This document shows, one piece after another, positions 6,636-11,059 of a stretch of 14,054 nt of DNA (positions within the stretch are counted from its first letter, which is position 1; the number at the start of each line of letters is the position of its first letter). Below the pieces are notes generated by a model. That model was not told the origin of the DNA. It searched no databases and saw nothing but the letters and a program-made list of their open reading frames with translations. The stretch comes from Planctomycetota bacterium (GTDB lineage Bacteria > Planctomycetota > Phycisphaerae > Sedimentisphaerales > Anaerohalosphaeraceae), in NCBI GenBank assembly GCA_003644175.1, contig QNBS01000026.1:1-14054 (forward strand), in the 5' to 3' direction. The position numbers and the translations under genes were made by a program.

Positions 6636-6650
6636 TCCGCCTGCGGCGGA
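6636..6650. repeat. Short hairpin right after the fprA stop codon
   Basis: TCCGCC and GGCGGA flank a three-base loop, adjoining the fprA stop codon (6651-6653). The GC-rich stem is strong but no T-run follows on the minus strand, so it is more likely an mRNA 3'-end stabiliser or part of a dispersed repeat, together with the larger palindrome 18 bases away, than a terminator. Confidence 0.5.
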
Positions 6651-7832
6651 TTAGCCCACCACGCCCGCTTCCTTGTGCTTTGCCGATATCTTGTCCGCCA
6701 GGTCCTCCAGTGCGATATAATCTTCGTCTTTTGGCAGGCCCTTGACCACAACCGGATCGAGCAGTTCGACCTTGAGGTTTGACAGCATTCCCGTCAACTG
6801 CTCCGGCATCTTGCCGCCCCATCCGTATGACCCGATGATGCCGGCAAATCGCACCTTGGGCCTGAGCGCATTGGTCAGAATCGCCGCATACGCCGCCGCC
6901 GGATGCGCCCCGGCAAGCACCGTAGGCGAGCCGATAACCACAGTCGCGGCGTCCACCAGGGCTATCGCAAGCTTGCCGATATCCACATTCGTCAGATTGA
7001 ACTGTCCGACCACGATATCCCGCTCTGAAAGGGCCTCGACGAAATGGGCGACCATCCGCCGCGTGCTGTCGTGCATCGATACGTATGCAACGACGACCTC
7101 ATTTTTCACCTCGTCGCCGGCCCAGTCTTTATAGGCGTCGATTATGAACTCCGGCCTGTCGTAGATAGGTCCGTGGCTGGTCGCAATGACATCAACGGCA
7201 AGGTCGGCGATCTTCGCAAGATTATTGGCGATCGGCTTCCTAAACGGCATCATGATCTCGGCGTAGTAGCGCTTCGCCGCCTCGTAAGCCTGTCCCTCAT
7301 CGGCAACAAACAGGCTGCTCGAGGCCAGATGCGACCCGAAAAAATCGCATGTAAAAAGGATTTTATCCTCCGCCAGGTACGTGCTCATCGTCTCCGGCCA
7401 GTGAACCCACGGTGTGTAGATGAATTGCAGTGTCTTGTCGCCCAACGACAGCTTTTCGCCGTCGGCGACAGTGATAAATCGGTCCTCGGCAATCTCGAGG
7501 TGATCGACAAGCATAGCTTTGCACCTGGGATTCGTCACCACTTTGGCCTCCGGATAAAGCAGCAGCACGTCCGGTATCGAGCCGGAGTGGTCCTGTTCGG
7601 CGTGGTGCGAGACAATATAGTCCAGCTTGTCGACGCCGAGCCTGACCAGGTGGTCGATGAGCACCTCGGTCTTCGTCGGGTCCACAGTGTCAAGCAGCAC
7701 CGTCTTTTCGCTGCCCTTAATAAGATATGCGTTATAACTCGTCCCGTCCGGCAGAGGAATCAGTTCATCGAACAGACGCCTGTCCCAATCGATCGCCCCT
7801 GCAGAATACACGTTTTGCTTCATCTCTTTCAT
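6651..7832 (-). CDS. fprA: A-type flavoprotein / flavo-diiron protein (NO and O2 reductase)
   Basis: A 393-residue cytoplasmic flavo-diiron protein that reduces NO to N2O and/or O2 to water. The N-terminal beta-lactamase-like domain carries the diiron ligands H77-x-E79-x-D81-H82 ([11 protein letters not shown]), H144 ([10 protein letters not shown]), D163 (FTCDFFGSH) and H220 (ATSHGPIY), all present. The C-terminal flavodoxin domain (from about 246) has the FMN-phosphate loop SMHDSTRRM (252-260) and GSPTVLAG and GSYGWGGK loops that bind the isoalloxazine. There is no C-terminal rubredoxin, consistent with a separate donor encoded by hrb next door. The ATG at 7832 follows GGGGA five bases upstream; further in-frame starts reaching 8033 give sequence unlike the family. 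It is the first gene of the fprA-hrb-DUF2400-permease operon. Distinguishing NO from O2 preference is not possible from sequence. Confidence 0.96.
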   Translation of the reverse strand: MKEMKQNVYSAGAIDWDRRLFDELIPLPDGTSYNAYLIKGSEKTVLLDTVDPTKTEVLIDHLVRLGVDKLDYIVSHHAEQDHSGSIPDVLLLYPEAKVVTNPRCKAMLVDHLEIAEDRFITVADGEKLSLGDKTLQFIYTPWVHWPETMSTYLAEDKILFTCDFFGSHLASSSLFVADEGQAYEAAKRYYAEIMMPFRKPIANNLAKIADLAVDVIATSHGPIYDRPEFIIDAYKDWAGDEVKNEVVVAYVSMHDSTRRMVAHFVEALSERDIVVGQFNLTNVDIGKLAIALVDAATVVIGSPTVLAGAHPAAAYAAILTNALRPKVRFAGIIGSYGWGGKMPEQLTGMLSNLKVELLDPVVVKGLPKDEDYIALEDLADKISAKHKEAGVVG

Positions 7833-7857
7833 ACAAATCCCCTTTCGTCGCAGCCGC

Positions 7858-7866
7858 CATATAGCA
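7858..7866 (-). promoter_or_regulatory. Candidate extended -10 for fprA
   Basis: TG-C-TATATG on the minus strand (7866-7858) fits an extended -10 element, about 25 bases before the fprA ATG. No good -35 lies 17 bases upstream, but a spaced inverted repeat does lie upstream, which would suit an activator-dependent promoter. An alternative promoter is described at 7980-8006. Confidence 0.3.
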
Positions 7867-7881
7867 AAGAATCGTCCCAAT

Positions 7882-7909
7882 CTGTCGGCAACTTGATATC
7901 TACCGACAG
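7882..7909. promoter_or_regulatory. Spaced inverted repeat, operator-like, upstream of fprA
   Basis: CTGTCGG (7882-7888) and CCGACAG (7903-7909) are perfect inverted copies with a 14-base spacer, so the half-site centres are 21 bases apart, two helical turns. It lies 50-77 bases before the fprA start and upstream of the candidate extended -10. This is the geometry expected of a dimeric regulator's binding site. Alternatively it is a leader hairpin if the upstream promoter is used. Confidence 0.45.
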
Positions 7910-7979
7910 TCAATGGCATCCGGCTCACAGCAAATCCGGGCCTGCGCACAGACGGGCCGCATACCCACAAAGTGTAATA

Positions 7980-8006
7980 CTTATATGCCCGCCGCCGGCC
8001 TGTCAA
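7980..8006 (-). promoter_or_regulatory. Alternative minus-strand promoter for fprA
   Basis: A consensus TTGACA (8006-8001) is followed after 15 bases by TATAAG (7985-7980) on the minus strand. The spacing is short; a 17-base spacing gives the weaker TAAGTA. Use of this promoter would give a leader of about 140 bases containing the 7882-7909 inverted repeat. Confidence 0.3.
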
Positions 8007-8035
8007 GGCTATTATCTCTGCACAGCTTCCCATTC

Positions 8036-8064
8036 TTGACAGTTCAAAGCGAATTTGCTAAGAT
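8036..8064 (+). promoter_or_regulatory. Sigma70-type promoter for the GH99-like gene
   Basis: A perfect TTGACA (8036-8041) is separated by exactly 17 bases from TAAGAT (8059-8064). Transcription would begin near 8071, just before a strong GGAGG ribosome-binding site. This is the best promoter match seen in the window. Confidence 0.6.
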
Positions 8065-8088
8065 TACCGGCGTCCTGCGGAGGCAATT

Positions 8089-8202
8089 ATGTTTTTTAGA
8101 CGCTTAAATGGGAAATCAAAATGCAAGTATATAAGGCTAAACAGCCCAGGCAAAATCGATTACTTATACACTGTGTGTTTATGTTTGTTTTTCTGCTGTT
8201 AA
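8089..8202 (+). CDS. Short upstream ORF (37 codons) overlapping the start of the GH99-like gene
   Basis: ATG at 8089 has GCGGAGG only five bases upstream, the strongest ribosome-binding site near the GH99-like gene, yet it opens a different frame and ends at TAA 8200-8202, about 80 bases inside the hydrolase gene. The peptide begins MFFRRLNGKSKCKYIRLN and ends in a cysteine-rich hydrophobic stretch, VCLCLFFCC. It may be a leader whose translation tunes initiation at 8121, a chance ORF, or a sign that the first bases of the hydrolase gene are rearranged. Changing the T6 run by one base does not join the frames, because stops intervene. No family is recognised. Confidence 0.25.
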   Translation: MFFRRLNGKSKCKYIRLNSPGKIDYLYTVCLCLFFCC

Positions 8203-9347
8203 TCCCGCCGGCGACGGCAAATGATAAAACGGAAACTTTGCAAAAAGCAGTTGAGGGCCCAATGAGTGTTTCGGCAAAACCATTAGTCGGAGCGTATTAC
8301 TATCCCTGGTATCAGGATAGGGGATGGTTTGGAAGGAATCCCTGGAGAAAGGCCATGCGGCAGCACCTTAAGTACCCACAGGAACCTAAAAGCGGACTAT
8401 ATAATTCTCGCGATCCAAAGGTCGTCGCCGACCATATCGAACAAAGTATTAGAGGCGGTATTTCATTCTGGGCGGTCAGTTGGTGGGGGCCCGGCGGCTT
8501 CAAAGATGATACATTCAAGAATCATATCTTAAAGCATCCTGATTCGTCAAAATTGAAATATGCAATTCTTTACGAAAGCACCGGACGAATGAGAAGCTTT
8601 AAGAATCCCGATTACCGCAGATGGATCGGCGACCTGAAATACCTTAAGAAAAATTATTTCGACGACCCTCGCTATTTAAAGATCAATGGCAGGTGCGTTG
8701 TTTTCGTTTACTTATCAAGAGAATATTTCCGCAATAAGGGGCAGAATGCTCTTAGGCAGATGCGTGATAAATTCCCCGAGATATACCTTGTCGGAGATGA
8801 TGTGTACTTTGGCGATGATTCCGCCGGAGGTTACAAAGCTGAATGGGCCAGGAATTTCGATGCGGTAACCGCCTATGATGTTTACGGCCAGTCCATCGGC
8901 AAATTGGGCGGGACACATAAAGCGATCGAATTCCTTGCAAAGAATTATCGACAAGCCAAAAAAGCGGCCAATAGCGTTGGAACGGCGTTTATACCTGCAA
9001 TAGCGCCGGGTTATAACGATACGGCCGTGCGAAGGGGGCATCCCGGCAGGGCTCGCTATTTTACAGATATTGATAATTCGGAAGAAGGCGATATCTTCCG
9101 CGAAATGATCCGCCAGGCGGCACTGCCCAATATCGACCCGTCGTGTAATAATATCATAATGGTAACCAGTTTTAACGAATGGTATGAGGACAGCCAGATC
9201 GAGGCGACCGCCGGAACATCTCCAGCGAGCAGCACAGACGATTCCAGAAGCGGCAGTTACTATACAGGCGGCCGGAGATACGTTGACTATGGGTATCTCT
9301 ATCTTGATATTTTGAAAGAAGAGATACTAAAAAGCAAACAAGAATAA
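8121..9347 (+). CDS. Secreted GH99-like glycoside hydrolase (endo-alpha-mannosidase/endomannanase-like)
   Basis: A 408-residue exported protein. Residues 1-33 form a signal peptide: basic start, hydrophobic core around 14-29, and a likely cleavage at ATA-N. The mature part begins near VGAYYYPWYQD, the first beta strand typical of GH99/GH71-like (beta/alpha)8 barrels, continues with GGISFWAVSWWGPGGFKDD, and ends with TSFNEWYEDSQIEA. The E353-W-Y-E356 pair has the spacing of the two catalytic glutamates of GH99, which cleaves alpha-mannosides through an epoxide-like mechanism. A glycan target such as alpha-mannan or related polysaccharide is therefore plausible but not proven, since this subfamily is divergent and a GHL/GH71-like role is possible. 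The ATG at 8121 lacks a strong ribosome site but preserves the signal peptide. Base composition is visibly more AT-rich than the minus-strand genes to the left. Confidence 0.85.
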   Translation: MQVYKAKQPRQNRLLIHCVFMFVFLLLIPPATANDKTETLQKAVEGPMSVSAKPLVGAYYYPWYQDRGWFGRNPWRKAMRQHLKYPQEPKSGLYNSRDPKVVADHIEQSIRGGISFWAVSWWGPGGFKDDTFKNHILKHPDSSKLKYAILYESTGRMRSFKNPDYRRWIGDLKYLKKNYFDDPRYLKINGRCVVFVYLSREYFRNKGQNALRQMRDKFPEIYLVGDDVYFGDDSAGGYKAEWARNFDAVTAYDVYGQSIGKLGGTHKAIEFLAKNYRQAKKAANSVGTAFIPAIAPGYNDTAVRRGHPGRARYFTDIDNSEEGDIFREMIRQAALPNIDPSCNNIIMVTSFNEWYEDSQIEATAGTSPASSTDDSRSGSYYTGGRRYVDYGYLYLDILKEEILKSKQE

Positions 9348-9376
9348 CTACAAGGAAGCCAACCTCTTCAATCACT
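9348..9376. other. Short convergent gap
   Basis: The hydrolase gene and the WD40 gene converge with 29 bases between stop codons. No hairpin with a T-run is visible on either strand, so the transcripts probably overlap. Confidence 0.4.
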
Positions 9377-11008
9377 CTATTCTACAGTAGCATCAGGTGT
9401 TTTGCGTATACTGCCCCTGGGTCCTTTTCCACCGTTGACATTGGATGGATCGTATCCGGCATCTGAAGTGAGTAGAATTTTATCCAGCTTTGTTCCATCC
9501 TCATCCATCCATACATTTATAGTATGAAATCCGATGGATGAAATGGAAATAAAGGCGCCCTGTTTATCTTTGGTGGCTTTACTCCAGACATAATTTGATG
9601 TTGAAGGGCCAAATTCAATCTTATCCGATGAAGAGACGGCTTTACCGTCGATCCCCACATGAACCGAATTATCGGAAATATTGCCTTTTGCTCTTATCCA
9701 GACATGGTAATTCCCTGCGCGGGTAAAGTTAATCCTGTAATCCAGCTTTGGCGAATCCTTTAATGGATCATATTCGGCAAACTTCGCATCTTTTTCCACG
9801 CCGTCATTTGGAAGCGCCTGCAGACATTTGCCTCCTGCTGCGTCGCTTTCCGAAATAACAGCCCATCTGTGCCCCCCCTGCCGAAGGGATGTATCGTAAT
9901 TCTCAGCTTCCAGACATACCATTCCATCCGGTTCCTGTGCAAATCTCTTTAAGAGTTTGGGGGGTGTAAAGGTATAATGGTATAAAACACCTTCATCACC
10001 TCCGACAATTACTTCATTATCACTGGACACATCAATATATTCAATTTGCCGATTGGCTTGTTGCGCTTGTACGTATCCGATCATTGACCAGTCATCGCGT
10101 CGCCAAACACGCATGATGCCATCTATGATACTGCCGGTAAATAGATATTGACCATCAGCGCTCCACTTGAGCGCTTCAATAGCAGCATTTTCGTCAGGAT
10201 CATCCCCTGGCAAAGAAAGGACGTTGCCGCCATGGACCAGCTCTTTTACCGTGGCCCCGGTTTTGGTATCAACGATGCGGCAAAATTGGCCTCTCGAGCC
10301 TACTGCATACAGTTTAGCATCTGGCGAAAAATAAACTCTCTTTGCGCTCCCTCCGATCACGCCCCGGTGGATTACAGACCAATCGGATACATTGATCAGA
10401 CGCATATCCCCTTTTTTGCCATGACCTGCACACGAAACCAGGTACTTGCCATCATAGCTAAAGTCGAGATTATTTACTTCACCAAGATCATGCGCATAGG
10501 TATGCACTTTTTTAAAGTCAGGCAGACTGTAAATCCATACTTCATTATCAGCTGCTGTGGCCAGCCACTTATTATCAGGGGAGAAATCGGCACAGTCGAC
10601 ACTCTTGCCGGGTGCAAAATGATGTACCAATGTATATGTCCTGGCATCCCATACTTTGAGGCCTTCATCATTAATGCCAGTGTAAAAATATTTCCGGTCA
10701 AAGGAATAGCCAACCGCATTCATTTTACCGGCTTTCATAAATATCGTATTGTTCATTTGGATATGTTTGACTTGATTGACAAATTCACCGGTTTGGCGTA
10801 TATAGATCTTGGCCGTTGCATGATTATCACTGGCAATGATAAAATAGTTGTCTTTAGAAAACTCGCATCCATCAATTTGCCCCACGGTACCCAAATGGTC
10901 GACATTGATTTTCCTAATAAGCGAAAACATCTCATCCTGACCAAAGGTCAATTGTGTAAATAACACGAATACAACGATACCAATACTCATCTTCCTGATT
11001 ATTAACAT
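9377..11008 (-). CDS. Secreted WD40 beta-propeller protein with C-terminal CBM-like domain
   Basis: A 543-residue exported protein with no recognised enzyme domain. The signal peptide (about 1-24) ends in LTFGQ. Seven WD40-like blades follow (about 38-355); clear blade motifs include CADFSPDNKWLATAA, LDFSYDGKYLVSCAG, VYFSPDAKLYAVGS and LKWSADGQYLFTGS, some ending in WD or VW. From about 363 a beta-sandwich resembling carbohydrate-binding or GH115-type C-terminal domains begins with CLEAENYD, continues with NYHVWIRAKG, and closes with GFHTINVWMDEDGTKLDKIL, typical of CBM6/35-like folds. The protein probably binds a glycan or another surface protein. The ATG at 11008 has GAGG eight bases upstream; the next ATG (10990) has almost no spacing. 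It lies 51 bases after the HEAT-repeat gene on the same strand and is much more AT-rich than it. The FGQ-type signal end resembles those of Bacteroidetes, hinting at transfer. Confidence 0.85.
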   Translation of the reverse strand: MLIIRKMSIGIVVFVLFTQLTFGQDEMFSLIRKINVDHLGTVGQIDGCEFSKDNYFIIASDNHATAKIYIRQTGEFVNQVKHIQMNNTIFMKAGKMNAVGYSFDRKYFYTGINDEGLKVWDARTYTLVHHFAPGKSVDCADFSPDNKWLATAADNEVWIYSLPDFKKVHTYAHDLGEVNNLDFSYDGKYLVSCAGHGKKGDMRLINVSDWSVIHRGVIGGSAKRVYFSPDAKLYAVGSRGQFCRIVDTKTGATVKELVHGGNVLSLPGDDPDENAAIEALKWSADGQYLFTGSIIDGIMRVWRRDDWSMIGYVQAQQANRQIEYIDVSSDNEVIVGGDEGVLYHYTFTPPKLLKRFAQEPDGMVCLEAENYDTSLRQGGHRWAVISESDAAGGKCLQALPNDGVEKDAKFAEYDPLKDSPKLDYRINFTRAGNYHVWIRAKGNISDNSVHVGIDGKAVSSSDKIEFGPSTSNYVWSKATKDKQGAFISISSIGFHTINVWMDEDGTKLDKILLTSDAGYDPSNVNGGKGPRGSIRKTPDATVE

Positions 11009-11059
11009 ACCTGTATCCTCTAAAAATAATTAAGGTCAGAACCCTTTATTGGGTCTCGT
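11009..11059 (-). other. Gap between the HEAT-repeat gene and the WD40 gene
   Basis: It contains a weak ACCC/GGGT hairpin (11041-11054) right after the HEAT gene's stop, without an adjoining T-run, and then the WD40 ribosome-binding site (AGAGGAT). No good promoter is seen, so the two genes are probably one transcript. Confidence 0.4.

Noticed and set aside
7044..8039. 331-codon plus-strand open frame opposite fprA
   Set aside because: It is the mirror of a strongly supported gene with all flavo-diiron ligands; its translation has no recognisable motif and it is an artefact of codon bias.
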